Shown here: piece after piece, positions 1-11,542 of the stretch
Position numbering within the stretch: position 1 is the stretch's first letter
How the letters are laid out: each line of letters opens with the position of its first letter
Notes under the pieces: model-generated
Database searches by the model: none
What the model saw: the letters and a program-made list of their open reading frames with translations, nothing else
What the model was told of the DNA's origin: nothing
Source of the DNA: Rhynchosporium graminicola
Taxonomy: Eukaryota; Ascomycota; Leotiomycetes; Helotiales; Ploettnerulaceae
Assembly: GCA_900074885.1 (NCBI GenBank)
Contig: FJUW01000011.1
Coordinates: 1 to 64,000 of the forward strand
Reading direction: 5' to 3'
DNA: 64,000 nucleotides
Program-made: the position numbers and the translations under genes

Positions 1-1
1 T

Positions 2-655
2 ACTAATAAGTTAAATACTTAGTAAGCTCTAGATTACGCTAATCGCTTACGCGACGCTTAGATTACTACTTAATCTAGCTTCTAACGTATATAAGCTAAG
101 ATATCCTAATCTTATAATCGCTTACGCTATAAAGTCGATTTTATTATAGACGACCTTATTTAGCTAGATATACGCTACTTTATAAGTACTTAACCTAGTA
201 AAAAACTCGACTTCCTGACTAATAGACTCTTCTATATAATTGAAAAGGTCGGAAGCTCTTATCGCCTAGAGCTCCCTACTAGTATAAAAGTATATAATAT
301 ATTCCCTGCTACTAAGCTACGGAAGTATCTAAACGACCCCTTACTAGGATAAACCTTACTACTGCTACTACCTATCAATATCACTAGTAATAATGAATAG
401 GAGATCGAAGATATACTTATATGCTGTAAGTAGCGTAATAGCCTCTTATACCGAGTTTCCTAGTTAAATCAAGACGTCGATCTTATATAGTACGACGCTA
501 TAGACGTTAAATACGCTCCCGCTAAGCTATAATAATTCCACCTTAATAACTTAACGTAAGCTAGACCTCTTGCTAGACTACTTAATTAGCTGAAAGCTTT
601 CTACGATAGAATTGATAATTACGACTACCTTAATAGTAACAAGAAGATAGACTAA
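2..655 (+). pseudogene. gypsy pol remnant: integrase C-terminus plus chromodomain
   Basis: One reading frame runs from the window start to a TAA at 653-655, with several internal TAA/TAG codons. It shows the GPY/F-like integrase tail (EKVGSSYRLELP near 242-277). A chromodomain end follows near 440-560, with YRVS, a Trp-Tyr pair and a KLxxFHLxN stretch, the pattern typical of fungal chromoviruses. The stops replace positions where the family has Trp or Gln, as RIP would cause. In intact elements the protein integrates the cDNA and the chromodomain steers it to modified histones. This copy cannot make it. The same chromodomain pattern occurs on the minus strand in family A. Confidence 0.72.
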
Positions 656-677
656 CGCTCGAGGGTAAGCTTTTTTC

Positions 678-691
678 GGAGGGGGGGGTAG
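678..691 (+). other. Polypurine tract of family F
   Basis: A G-rich purine run (a string of eight G with flanking GGA and TAG) ends exactly where the LTR begins with TATAACGAC. Such a tract primes plus-strand DNA synthesis in LTR retrotransposons. Position and composition are seen directly; function is inferred. Confidence 0.65.
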
Positions 692-1366
692 TATAACGAC
701 TAGTTAGGTTTGGAGGTCTCTCCCTATTAGTGGAAACACTTACTGCTAAGCGAGATTACACGAGTAGAGTTTAGGGGCCCCTTTTCATATATATACTTCT
801 ATTCTCTCTCTACTTCTTTACTCCTTAGTTATAGATTCTTAAGTGATTCTTACTACTTTATATTCATAGTAATATGAGGTCTTATTACTCAGGTAGTTTT
901 GAGACCTTTCTAGAGCAAGTGTCACAGGTACATACTATAGATATAAGGTTAAGAAGCTCTATATAGTAATAGAAGGGAGACGTTAAAGGGCGATTCAAAA
1001 TATAGGGAGAGAAGAAGATAAATACGCTAGATAGAGGGAATTTAGATAACTTGAAGCCGGAAGAGAGCCTATAAGGCGTTTAGTTTAGTCATCTAATCTT
1101 TAGACCTGATCACATGGAAACCTATATACTATATAATACTTCTGCACGAATAGTACTACGGTACTACTCTTGCTAGAAGGCAAAAGCGTTGCTTTTATAC
1201 GGAGAAGTAGATAGTTTAGAGCTACTTTAAAGTACTCCTAGTGTTAGTCTATAGTTATTAGTCCATAGTCACGTGTTAGTCGAGTATCTGCGCCGGGGTT
1301 TAGCCGGCCAGATATATCTCCCTTCCGGAGTCTCGACTACCTAGGAAAGACAGCCACGATACAACA
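692..1366 (+). repeat. 3' LTR of family F
   Basis: The LTR starts at TATAACGAC, probably TGTAACGAC before RIP, right after the polypurine tract. The right edge is set near CACGATACAACA at 1356-1366, where the sequence changes to the copia remnant. The second LTR lies outside the window, so the end could not be checked against a partner and may be off by some bases. Confidence 0.45.
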
Positions 1367-1389
1367 GATAATACTACTACTATTATCAC

Positions 1390-2900
1390 TGTACTTTGGC
1401 TCACGCAGACTACTTGATTGTACGTACTACGCTGAAGATATTACTATCGTCGGAATTATTATCCTTCTCCTTCTTCTTTCTATTACTAGTTTTCTTCTTA
1501 TTAGTCTTATTAGTCTTACTCTCTCCCTCCTTCTTCTTTAACTACTTAGTATACGGAATCTACTTCTTTCTAGACTTCTCTTTAAACTCCTTCTTCTTCT
1601 ACTTATTAATAATAAAATAGTTCTCTGGAGTATACTTTAGCGATATCTATTTATAGTGCTTATAAGTCGGCCTAGTTTGATCTTTACTAGCCGGCTTAGT
1701 AGCTCCTCTGCTGCTTCCTTTCTTGGAATTAGGTGCAGACTTATTACTATATAGAGCTTGACCTGCTATCTTTCCGGTAGAGTCACTCGCTTTTATCTCG
1801 TTAGTAATATCTTCGATTAAACTGACTAAAGTTACTCCTAAGTTAGCCTTCTTATTCGTCTCTAGGTTATTGCTAGAAACTCTCAAGAGAGAACGTTATC
1901 TTTTAGCTTATATAGGCTACTTCTCTGAAACTATAGTAATAAATATGATTAGATACTATACCGGAGGAGGAGCTATTATTAAAGTCTCTAATTTAATAAT
2001 TAAGAGCTTAAAAGCGATAATAAACTTCTCTAGGGAGTTAAAATCGTTATACTAGAGCTTAACGTAATCTTATATAGCGTTATATACTAGTATATTGCCA
2101 CTTCCTTCGTACTGCGCTTATAAAGCCTCCTATATATCTAATACGGTAGTTTTACTAGTTATATACGCGAGAGGTCCGGCCTTATAATTTAACGTAATTA
2201 CTAGCTTTATTTGACTCTCTCTAGACTCCTAATCTTACTACTTCTTAAGGGCTTTATCATCGACCTTATCGTCCTATTCGTCTACCTCTTTAGGCACGTA
2301 GTCATACGATTTAATATTAAGAAACTTACTGATTCTATTAGTTTTAGTAATATTTAGTACCTTATCTCTCTATTCCGTATAGTTCTCTCCTCCATTAAGC
2401 TTATAGCTATCTGCTAAGTTCAAAGATATAGAGCTACTTATCTTCTTACGTTTATACAGCTCTAGCGTAGTCGTAGTGATAAGTTCCGATTCCGGGTCTT
2501 CCGGATCCTCTGGATAGTCCTGGGACGTCGAATTAGCGTCTGCAGGGAGTAAATCGGGTCTATTTTAAGTCCTGGGGACTTGGGTAGGTTCCGGCGCTAG
2601 CGCGGAAGACTCTATACCTCGAGATGCGATAATTTCGGAATCGTCGACTTTGATTACTATACGAGTACGAGTATTGAGTACTATACGGCTTATATATAGT
2701 GTTGAAGACTCTAAAGACTCTTCAATAGAGCTAGAGTTGTCGGAGTATACTTCTTCGACTTCTTCTAATAATAGTAGCGTAAGTGCGACAGCTGAAGAAC
2801 TCTCTCCACTAGCACTCTGCGCGACTGTATTTACTATAGAAAGACGCGCTAGTTTAACTGAACTATACGCGTATACTATACCTTGATCGGAAGCTCGCAA
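1390..2900 (-). pseudogene. Ty1/copia-type gag with zinc knuckle, RIP-inactivated
   Basis: A single minus-strand frame can be followed from about 2900 to 1390 across more than a dozen TAA/TAG codons. It begins with a Ser/Glu-rich stretch. A copia gag core follows (SYKLNGGENYTE near 2380-2420) with the LNG-x-NY-x-W spacing, a doubled-stop where WW is expected, and later a KFIIAFKLLI helix. Near 1640-1660 sits a zinc-knuckle-like segment (YKHYK...TPENYF) in which Tyr probably replaces Cys through TGT to TAT change. The tail is Lys-rich. Gag forms the virus-like particle. The start codon is not resolved. Short open pieces at 2565-2900 and 1647-1886 belong to this same frame and are not separate genes. 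Confidence 0.6.
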
Positions 2901-3001
2901 CTTGAATCTCTACTCTTTTGGTACTAAGAAACAGTTCGACGCTTACTATTAAGAATCACAGTACTACTGTTTCTTTGAGTACTACTCTACTTCTAGCTAT
3001 C

Positions 3002-3014
3002 GGGGCTCATAACC
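3002..3014 (-). other. Primer-binding site, half-tRNA type
   Basis: Read on the minus strand this is GGTTATGAGCCCC. The CAU-anticodon loop of eukaryotic initiator-methionine tRNA has the complementary sequence. Drosophila copia and relatives prime reverse transcription from a half-molecule of that tRNA. The site lies just upstream of the gag frame, where a primer site should be. The match is seen; the use is inferred. Confidence 0.5.
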
Positions 3015-3609
3015 TATAGCAAGGTTACGTTGATCTTCAGAGTAAAGCATAGAGGTAGTAATCGTGTGAATGTTATTAGTTGCATTGCAGTACTAATTAC
3101 TATAGAGAGTTAACCAAAGGTATTATCTAGGAATATCCGCACGGACTATGCACGTGACTACAGTCACCTGATCCATGCCAAGACCCATATCCTCGCAACA
3201 TTATTATTAGTTATTTAAGAAGGGAGAGAAGAGAGAAGGTTAAGAGTTATATAGAGGAGTTGCCTAGCGCTATACCCCGCATTCCAGCCTTACTAATAAT
3301 AAAGAAGAATCAGAACAAAAGTGAATCCTGAAAGGAATACCTCGCCGGCGCCTTACTGAAGTATCGCCGGCTAGAGTATTTTAACGCCTTCACTTCTAGG
3401 ATAGAAGTATTTAAGAGGGGAGATATTATAATAAGTCTATACGCCTAGTGCCTCCTACTCCTGTATTTCAGAATTAGAGAGGAAGAAAGAACTTTCTCTC
3501 CTTAGTAATTAGTTTCTATATTAACCAGATCATTACTAGCGAGCCTCTAGCGACTGTTCTACTATTCCATTGTGCCTATTTACCTCAGCGTACCAAGTGA
3601 TTATTACAA
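3015..3609 (-). repeat. Probable 5' LTR of family G
   Basis: This segment lies directly beyond the primer-binding site. It begins with TATAGCAAGG and ends near GTGATTATTACA, where homology to family A starts. It is less depleted of CA/TG than its neighbours. No second copy exists in the window, so both edges are inferred from position only. Confidence 0.35.
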
Positions 3610-3789
3610 TTACTAGAGTAAGTATTATTACTAACTACTATAGTAGTACTACTATAATCTTATATATCAATCGATCTAATCGACCTTTCTATTATTATAA
3701 GTAAGTTACTTACCTTAGAGTTAAGGATAGTCTTAAGATAAGATATAAGGGTTTCTCAGATCTATAATACTAATATCTATAGTACTCTT

Positions 3790-4707
3790 ACTAGTTCTTA
3801 CTAGTACTCTTTTAGTAATATATTATATATATTACTTACGATATATTCGCGCTTTTCTTAAGCTAAAGTATAATAATACTCTTATCTTAGAACTTTTATA
3901 TTTATTTAATAAGCTTAACTTTAAGCTTTATAAATATTATTTAGCGTTAAAGAGTAGTTATAAGTATATAAGTTAATTGAACTTAAATATATTTATATAT
4001 ACTAATACGTTATAGTTACTTAATTATATTAATGTAAAGTATACTATTCTATCCGGTTTACTTCTAAGTAGTAAAGCTAGAGATCTGAAGCTAAATCGAG
4101 GCAGTATTATAGTGACTTATAAAGCTATTAATCAGATCTATTATCTCGCGAAATCTGCTACTTCTATTATTATATTAAAGATTACTACTATATAATTAGT
4201 AAAGACTTAAGCTTTAAAACGATTTATAAAGAAAGTATTTAAGGAGTTAGAGTTTATTAAGTAATAAGCTAAGATCTAAGAGCTTTTAGGTACTAGTATA
4301 ATACTAATATAATATAAGATTTAGATACTTTAATAATAGATTCAGCGAAATCTGAAGTAGTAATATAAATAATATTAAAGTAAACAAAAGAGTTAATTAC
4401 TATTATATAGGAATTTATAACAAAAGCTATAGTTAAAGCTATAATATCTAATACTAATAGAAAAAGGAATTTACTCTCTAGTTCTAAGATAATATTAGAT
4501 CTAAATACTCTTAGACTTTCTCTAAAGAAGAAAGCTCGTAGGATTAGCTTTTATACTCGATTTACTATAAAAGCTATATTATTAATTTTAAGTAAGAAGT
4601 TAGATATAATAATTCTAGTTCTAGATATTCTAGTTTTCTTAGACGCTCTAAAGACTTTAGGGAAGAAAGCTAATAAAATAGAAATAGTAGAGGAATTAGA
4701 GTTTTAG
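3790..4707 (+). pseudogene. Extra plus-strand frame of family A, copy in A0
   Basis: This frame is antisense to gag-pol and lies between the pol 3' end and the 3' LTR. The peptide is recognisably the same as in the other copies, for example RYIRAFLK near 3850 and LSLKKKARRIS near 4510-4550, with scattered substitutions and RIP stops. The end is the TAG at 4705-4707, aligned with stops in the other three copies. The product is unknown to me. The A1 insertion at 4741 separates it from the convergent pol of A0, which continues at 19545. Confidence 0.45.
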
Positions 4708-4735
4708 ATATAGCGCTATTACGAAGTATAATCAG

Positions 4736-4740
4736 GGGAT
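4736..4740. other. Target-site duplication of A1 (GGGAT), left
   Basis: GGGAT stands directly left of the LTR of A1 and again at 19540-19544 after the end of the A1 right LTR. The uninterrupted site (CAGGGGATTATC) is seen in A2 at about 13472 and in A4 at about 54580. Confidence 0.88.
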
Positions 4741-5008
4741 TATAACGACACAAGACTTAAGGCGGTATATAAGTAAGAATAAACAAGTAGGAAGGCTAAG
4801 AGCGATCTTATATAGTCTACTACGAAGGAAACAAAAAGATAAGGAAGGAAGAAGAAGAGAGATAAAGTATAAGGCACCTTATATATATATACTAGTACTA
4901 GCCCGATACTATACTGAGTCAGATACTAGTTCTGCCGGGATACCTATAAACTTAGGCCCTAGTATCTATCTTTCTTCTTATATAATATTCAGGTAAGCTA
5001 TTGTTATA
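4741..5008 (-). repeat. A1 left (3') LTR, 268 bp
   Basis: It begins TATAACGACA and ends ATTGTTATA. The less mutated copies read TATAACGAC at the start and GTCGTCACA at the end, so the original ends were probably the inverted repeat TGTGACGAC / GTCGTCACA. Its length equals that of both A2 LTRs and both A4 LTRs. Confidence 0.88.
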
Positions 5009-5021
5009 TTACCTCCCTCCT
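5009..5021 (-). other. Polypurine tract of A1
   Basis: The pyrimidine-rich TTACCTCCCTCCT directly right of the LTR is a purine tract on the minus strand. The same block follows the left LTR in A2 (11992-12005) and A4 (53101-53113). It shows that the left LTR is the 3' LTR and that family A reads leftward. Confidence 0.7.
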
Positions 5022-5369
5022 AAGAAGAGCTTAACCCTAAGCTCAGAAGGTTATAGTTTATACTAGAATTAGTTTTTATTATAACTATTTTCGTCGATAT
5101 TCGTGTAATAGGCGCTAGCTGCTCTTTAGTAGTAGTAAATTCTTTATTAGGTTCTAACTAGTTATATCGCTATAATAGAACTATATTAGTTATAGCTTCT
5201 AAATCGGGCGGTAAGTAGTATTTACTTTATCTGTTTATAGTAGGAGTCGAGTTTAAGTAAGGCGTAAGGTATATAAAGGAAGGAGTTTATTAATATTAGA
5301 GCCTTTCCTTTTTAACCGCGATAACTACTTTAACTTATAAGTTTACTCTCCCTAGATTACGATACGGCT

Positions 5370-6463
5370 CCTATAGTAAGTATTATTACTAATTACTATA
5401 GTAATCTGCTATAATCTTATATATTAATCGATCTAATTAACTCTTCTCTTAATATAAGTAAGTTTCTTATCTTAGTTTTAGGGATAGTTTTAAGTGCAGT
5501 ATAAGGGTTTCATAGATCTATAATACTAACTCCTATAGTGCTTTTACTAGTTCCTGCTAGTACTCTTTCGATAGCGTATCGTATATATTACCTGCAATAT
5601 ATTCGCGCTTTCCTTAAGATAAAGTATAATAATACTCTTATTTTAGAACTCTTATACTCGTTTAATAAGCTTAACTCTAAGCTTTATAAGTATTATTTAG
5701 TATTAAAGAGTAGTTATAAGTATATAAGTTACTTAAACCTAAATATAGTTATATATACTAACGTGTTATAATTACTTAACTATATTAATATAGAGTATAT
5801 TATTCTATCCGGTTTACTTCCTAGCAGTAAAGCTAAGGACGCGGAGCTAAATCAAGGTAATATTATAGCTACTTATAAAGCTATTAATTAGATCTATTAT
5901 CTCGCGAAATCTGCTACTCTTACTACTATATTAGAGATTACTATTATATAATTAGCAGAGACTTAAGCTTTAAAGCGTTCTATAAAGAAAGTATTTAAGG
6001 AGTTAGAGTTTATTAAAGTAATAAGTTATAATCTTAAACCCTTAGATACTAGTATAATATTAACGCGATATAAGATTTAGATCTTCTAATAGTCGATTCG
6101 GCGAAGTCTAGGTTAATAGCTAAAATAGTATTAAAGCAGATAAAGGAATTAAATAGTATTATATAGGAATTTACGAAAAAGGCTATATTTAAGACTACGA
6201 TATCTAATACTAAGGGAAAGAGGAATTTACTTTCTAGTTTAGAGATAGCGTTAGATCTAGATACTCTCGGACTCTCTCTAAAGAAGAAAGCTCGTAGGAT
6301 TAGCTATTATACTTAGTCTACTACTAGGGCTATATTAGTAGATTTAAGTAAGGAGTTAGATATAATAGTTCCGGTTCTAAATATTCTAGATTTACTAGAA
6401 GCTCCGGAGAACTTAAGAGAGAAAGCTAATAAAGTAAAGGTAATTAAAGAAGTAGAGTTTTAG
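5370..6463 (+). pseudogene. Extra plus-strand frame of family A, copy in A1
   Basis: This frame of unknown function converges on pol. From about 5375 it is open across GCTCCTATAGTAAGT and then codes for a hydrophobic stretch (IVLLLVPASTLS, about 5536-5571). A Tyr/Lys-rich segment follows, broken by few stops up to about 6070. There all four copies shift to a second frame that runs to the TAG at 6461-6463 and includes LSLKKKARRISYYT and LSKELDIIVPVL. The shared frame change could be an intron, a frameshift or a wrong guess of frame. The stretch 5538-5771 is the longest part free of stops. The start codon is not resolved; an ATG upstream is kept only in A2. Confidence 0.5.
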
Positions 6464-6479
6464 ATATAGTATTATTATA

Positions 6480-9400
6480 AAGTATAATCAGGGGATTATT
6501 CTTAGTAATAAATTCTAATACTAGTAACTATAATAGCTTATTATCCTCTAAGTAACTATAGTTATCTATTCTATTTTCTTAGGCCTTAATCTACTAATCT
6601 AGTTTACGCGAAAGTCTAGGTTTACTTAAGTTAGTAGCATAGAAGTCTCTAAGCTTATATAGAGTACCTATTAAGTCAGAAGCGTTATACTAAGTTAAGT
6701 CTAAGTCGTAGCTTAGCTAGCTAACTTAATACTTTAGATTATCTCTTAAGAGCTATATAGCGAGTATATCTTATAACTCTTACTCTTCTTAAGTAGCGAT
6801 AACTTCCGAGGGTAGGTTTAGTAACTCCTAGCTTAGTAATAAGTCGTCCGAGTCCTTAAAGAGTAATTTAGGGGCGAATATATTATAAATAAAAGATCCC
6901 GGAAGTAAATCTAGCTTATAGGAGTATCCGATCTTAGCTAAGACTTAGTATAGTCCTACCTAGAGACTAGATAGCTTCTTACTTAGCTAGTAATTCTTAA
7001 GGTTCCTTATAGAGAGAAATACCTTATCTCTAACTTTCTAGTTAATATTATACCGTTTCGGGTCAGTTATAGCGCTTATCTTATACTAGGTAGCTAGTAT
7101 ATTAGCTTTTATAACCTCGATAGCGGATTTAGTATATTTAGCTAGGGATTTAGTATTAGTATAATTAAGCTTCTCTTATAGTATCGATCCGATAAGTTAC
7201 TTCTAGTCCTAGTTATTCTGTAATAATATACTATATTTAAGAGTATATAGCGCTATACTAATAGAGTTATAAGATAAGGTTACTTAAGCGCAGTTTATTA
7301 TTAGTAGTAGTTCACTCTAGTTACTCTAGTAGTAATTAATAAAAAGTCTAAGGCGTTAGTTAATATACTAATTTATAATCTCCGTTTATCTATTAATTTA
7401 CTAGTAGAAAGAAGTAGAGAGCTTAACCTTAACTCTAATTATATAGTAAAACTCTTACTAGAAGGATAAGACTAACTAAGCTCCTTAGTCAGATATAATT
7501 AACTTAGGAATATATCCGAAACGATATATCTATTAGATAAATAATATCCCTATCCCGCGAGTATCGATATTATAGTAGTATAGTATCGATACGGAATCCT
7601 TCCTTAAGCGGTTAATAAATACTAATATCCTATTAAATCCTTAGTTATTAGGCAGGAAGTCCTTAAAATCTATAGCTAAGTACTATATAAAGTAGCTAAG
7701 TACTAGTAATAAGTATAGGAATCCTTACTATTTCGTTTACTTCAGATAAGAGTACTAATAGGGGCAGTAATTATAAGTATACTATTTTATATCTAATACG
7801 AGTCCTTTCTAGTAGTAATAAGTAGAAATTATTTCGGCGGTCTTACGAGTATTTAGATAGGCAGAGGAAACTTGATCGTAGACTTCGCTAATTAAACAGG
7901 TATATAGCGGAGTATAGTGTTATACGTATAAACGACTATTATAAAGTAGTAAACTATTATTAATAGTATAGCTATCTCTTAATATATTCCGTTTATTAAA
8001 GAACGATTCTTAGTTAAATTAGTATAGCTTCTCGATTAAATTAAAGGAATTACGTACGAGTTCCGGTAGCGTATTAGTTTCTAGTGATATTAAGTATATA
8101 TAACTGATTTAATTGATATAATACTTAGCTAGTTCCGTATTAATCCTAGGGTCTAGGTAATCTAGAGGTAATAAAACCCGAGATCTATTATCCTATTTCT
8201 ATTATTCCTATATCCTTAGATCTTATTCCCTATAGCTAAGGATATTAGCTTTAGCGTTATCTTTACTAAGTATATATATAATTTAAAAGTTAAATTCGGA
8301 AAGGAATTCTATCTATTTAGCTTACTTACTAGTTAGGACCTTAGTAGTTATAAAGTATTCTAAGGATCGATAGTCCGTATATACGCTAGTATAGCGTTAT
8401 AAAGATATAAGTTCCGGTCTCTATTTCCGGAAAGACTTAATAATAGTATATAGCTCCTTATTATAGATCTCTTAGTTTAGTTTATATTTATTAAGAATAT
8501 AAGAGTAGAATCTAATTAGATACTACTAGTTATCTTTATATAATTAGAAGATAACTCTAGCTATTATACTATTAGAAGTATTAGTTTCTAGTTTAGTTTA
8601 TAATTTAGAGTCGAAATAGTATAATTTCTATACTAATAATAGCTATTAATATAAATCATCGAAGGACTTCTTATAATCGTTAGTAAAATTCTATAGTACC
8701 ATAGGCCGAGTAAGTACTAAGAGAGGTTTAGCGATAAGGCCGAAATTCCGAATAAATTAATAATAGAACCTATAGAATCCTAAGAAGGATTTCATAGCTA
8801 TTACCGTTTCGGGGTACTTCTAGTCTACTAATAGTACTACTTTCTCGGGATCTAGCTCGATTCTATTAATAGTAATAATATATCTAAGGTATTTAGTCTA
8901 AGTAATATGGAATTCGCTTTTCTTAATATCTACCTAAAGTCCGGTATCTATTAAGCGTTATAGTACTAATTTAATATATTCCTTATATTCCTAGAGCGTT
9001 TCCGAGTATATAAGGATATTATCTAAGTAAGCTATATAGAAATTATCTAAGTAGTCTAGTAGTATATTATTTATATATCGCTAGTATATACTAGGTCCGT
9101 TATAGAGCCTAAAAAATAGTACTTTATATTTATAGGATCCGAAGCGGGTTCGGAAAGTAATATACTCCTCTGATTCAAAGTCTATATAAATATAATTAAA
9201 TACTACCTGAATATCTAGTTTAGTAAAAATTACTACTTTAAATATACGAGTTAAGAGCTTATCGATCTTAGGTATTAAGTAGGAATCCTTTCGAGTAATC
9301 GTATTAAGCTTATAATAATCGATATAGAAGCGTAATCCTCTATTAGCTTTCTTAATAAATAATATAAGTAATATAAAAGGACTTTAGCTAGATTCGATAA

Positions 9401-11541
9401 ATCCCTTATCTAAGTTTTCTATAAGGTACTCCTTAGTTACTTATAGTTCGTCTATAGATTACTAATATAAGAGCGAATATACGTTAGATAATAGTTCTTC
9501 TAGAATAATTTTATAATTATATAAGTAATATAGCAGAAGAATATTAGAATCCCGCTTAGAAAAAGCTTCCTTAAGAGTATAATACTATTCCGGTAGCTTT
9601 TCGGCTATAAGTCGTTCGATATCAAGATCCTTAGGAGAGTTACTATTTAGATAGTCTTATAAGAAGTAGTCTATCTCGTAGATACTAATAAATAATAATT
9701 TAGAACCTTTACGTTTCATATTAAAGTAAAAAGCTATAGTATTAATTTAGTAAATCAGAACCGGTTTCTAGATCCTCGGAGGTTAAGAGGAGTACTTATA
9801 ATAGAGTTTTAGCGTAAGTACTTTTCTTAATAAATTCGGAGCAGAAAAAGGTTCGGATTCCTTAGTAATAAGTAGAAATAAGTTAAAAAGTAAGGATAAT
9901 ATATTAATATACTATATCGCTACTATTTAGTATAATTAGTATTAGTCTAGCTAGTTTATAGCTAAGTCCCGCGTATTAGTATCGATTTAGTAAGATCGAT
10001 TAATACTAAGTTTATAAGGCAGTAGAGTTATAATTATCTCCTTATCGTATTAGAGGGTAGCTAGATAGCGTTCCGACTATAGTAGCTTATAGTAGAATAT
10101 ATCTAGCTTAACTTAAAATCGTTATATTTATTTAATACTAATAATTATATCTTATTATCCTAAATCGAGGAGAATAAAAGGGTAGTTATAAATACGCCTA
10201 CTATTAATAGAAAGGTATAAACGTATAAAATAGGTAATATAAGTTCTAATAGATTATTAGAAACTACGTATTAGAATAGAATAAAGTAGTAGCTCGATTT
10301 TAATACTAAAGGCCCCTGATAGTCGTCTGGTAAGAGTGCGATTAATAAACAGATAACTATTCGCTCTAGTATTAATTCGGCTATTTATAGAGACTCCTAG
10401 CCTATTTATACTAACTATAGTTAGGTATATAAATTACTTACCTCCTATTAAGGAGTTAAGATTAAGATTAGAGAGATTATACTTATATAGACCTAAGAAA
10501 GAGTTTTTACCTAAGCCTTATCGTTTCCCTCTAGTATTAGTCTAGATTTAGAGAGTATATTTTCTACTACTTCCTTAGTTACTTAATTCTCTTTTGGAAA
10601 TTTATTAATTAATTAAACTTTAAGTAAGTTAGGGTAGTCTAGCTTAATATAACTAAGCTATCTATAACTATAATACCTAAGGGGTTCTCCGGTCGAGATA
10701 ATAGGGCGTTTTAGCGCGGAGGAAGTACTAGCTTATACTAGGGTAGAAGTACGTACGTATAGTATAGGAGTAGTTTATCGAGGAGCTAAGCTTAAGGACT
10801 AATAAGAAGTAGAACTAGTAATAGTCGTAGTAGTAATAGTAAGCTTATAGTACTATACCTAAGTAGTAGCTTTCTCAGGATAAGTATATTCTAAGTTATA
10901 GTAATACTTAGTATTAAAAGAAAATAAGGATCTAACTATAGAAGCGTAGTCCTTATTCTATATTAGTTTAATAATAAGAGTTAAAGCGCGTAAGGATAGT
11001 ATAATCTTATCTTATATATAGAAGAATTACTTTTTCTTTTTAACTTTACCTTAGATAGTAGCGCTTTAAAATCGACTACGAAACTCAGCGAAAGTCTCGC
11101 GTATATAGCTAAGTTATTATATTTCTAAGTAATAGAAAGCGTTATAGTAGTTATCTTCCTCTAAACTAGTAAGAAAGTTCTCCTCTAATAAGGAGATTAT
11201 TTTATTATTAGTTTTAAACTTATTAGTAAAGTACTAAAGCGTAAGATACTCTTTAGCTAATCTAGTAACTAGCTCCTATACGAGAACGCGCTAGGAGAAG
11301 TCTATAGAGTAATAGTTAGCGTTTATAGCTAGCTAGTCTCGTATCGATACTCTCTATTAAAGGAAAGTAAAGTCCGATCTATTATCTAAGAGTAAGATCT
11401 TCTTAGTAAGATAAGACTTCCTAAGGCGTGACTCTACTGATTCGGCGCCGGGAGAGAGAGATAGTTTATTAGGAATAGTATCCTCTCTCTTAGTACTACG
11501 TATCAGAATAGAGTTTATTAAGTTATTAAACTCTACTATAC
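6480..11541 (-). pseudogene. gypsy gag-pol of A1 with chromodomain, RIP-inactivated
   Basis: On the minus strand the end of pol shows the chromodomain tail (KLRDF near 6640-6655, preceded by a Trp-Tyr pair). Further right near 9005-9045 is the reverse-transcriptase core YLDNILIYSET, where family members have YLDDILIYS. The second catalytic Asp reads as Asn, a G-to-A change. Many TAA/TAG codons interrupt the frame. The domain order RT before integrase before chromodomain is that of Ty3/gypsy. Gag should lie at about 9700-11541; I see no clear zinc knuckle. The 5' end of the coding region is cut by the break at 11542. Confidence 0.75.
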
Positions 11542-11542
11542 N
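11542..11542. other. Single N: collapsed assembly junction or deletion
   Basis: Left of the N, A1 matches A2 up to 18526. Right of it A1 matches A2 from 19288, LTR base 55. So about 761 bp present in A2 is absent, exactly at an ambiguous base. That suggests a sequence join rather than a natural deletion. Confidence 0.75.

Larger units (their letters stand above)
1..1366 (+). mobile_element. Family F Ty3/gypsy chromovirus, 3' end only
   Basis: The window opens inside a plus-strand LTR retrotransposon. In order it shows the C-terminal part of integrase, a chromodomain, a G-rich polypurine tract and one LTR. The polypurine tract lies directly left of the LTR, which fixes the orientation. Only this copy is present, and its 5' part lies outside the window. 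The sequence is heavily depleted of CpA/TpG up to about 690 and less so inside the LTR. Family assignment rests on the integrase-chromodomain motif; the right edge is approximate. Confidence 0.7.
1367..3609 (-). mobile_element. Family G Ty1/copia remnant (gag, primer site, 5' LTR)
   Basis: This is a minus-strand copia-type element reduced to its 5' third. From right to left it shows a probable 5' LTR, a primer-binding site matching the initiator-tRNA anticodon loop, and gag. It stops at about 1367 where the LTR of element F begins, so protease, integrase and RT are absent. On its right it abuts the 5'-truncated A0 copy at about 3610. RIP is milder in its LTR, where CA and TG still occur. Confidence 0.6.
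3613..4740 (-). mobile_element. A0, first piece (oldest family A copy, truncated)
   Basis: From about 3613 this aligns base by base with A1 (5380 onward), A2 (12365 onward) and A4 (53465 onward). The LTR and about 370 bp next to it are missing on the left, so this copy is truncated at its 3' side. It ends at GGGAT (4736-4740), the target duplicated by insertion of A1, and resumes at 19545. It is the most decayed of the four copies. Confidence 0.8.

Noticed and set aside
1396..1620. Plus-strand open frame rich in Phe/Leu
   Set aside because: It is the complement of the Lys-rich tail of the minus-strand copia gag, so its composition is a shadow.
2650..2886. Plus-strand frame rich in Ser/Glu
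   Set aside because: It lies opposite the gag frame, which continues on both sides on the minus strand.
5538..5771. Short plus-strand ORF as an independent gene
   Set aside because: It is only the stop-free part of the longer antisense frame of family A, with the same peptide in the other three copies.
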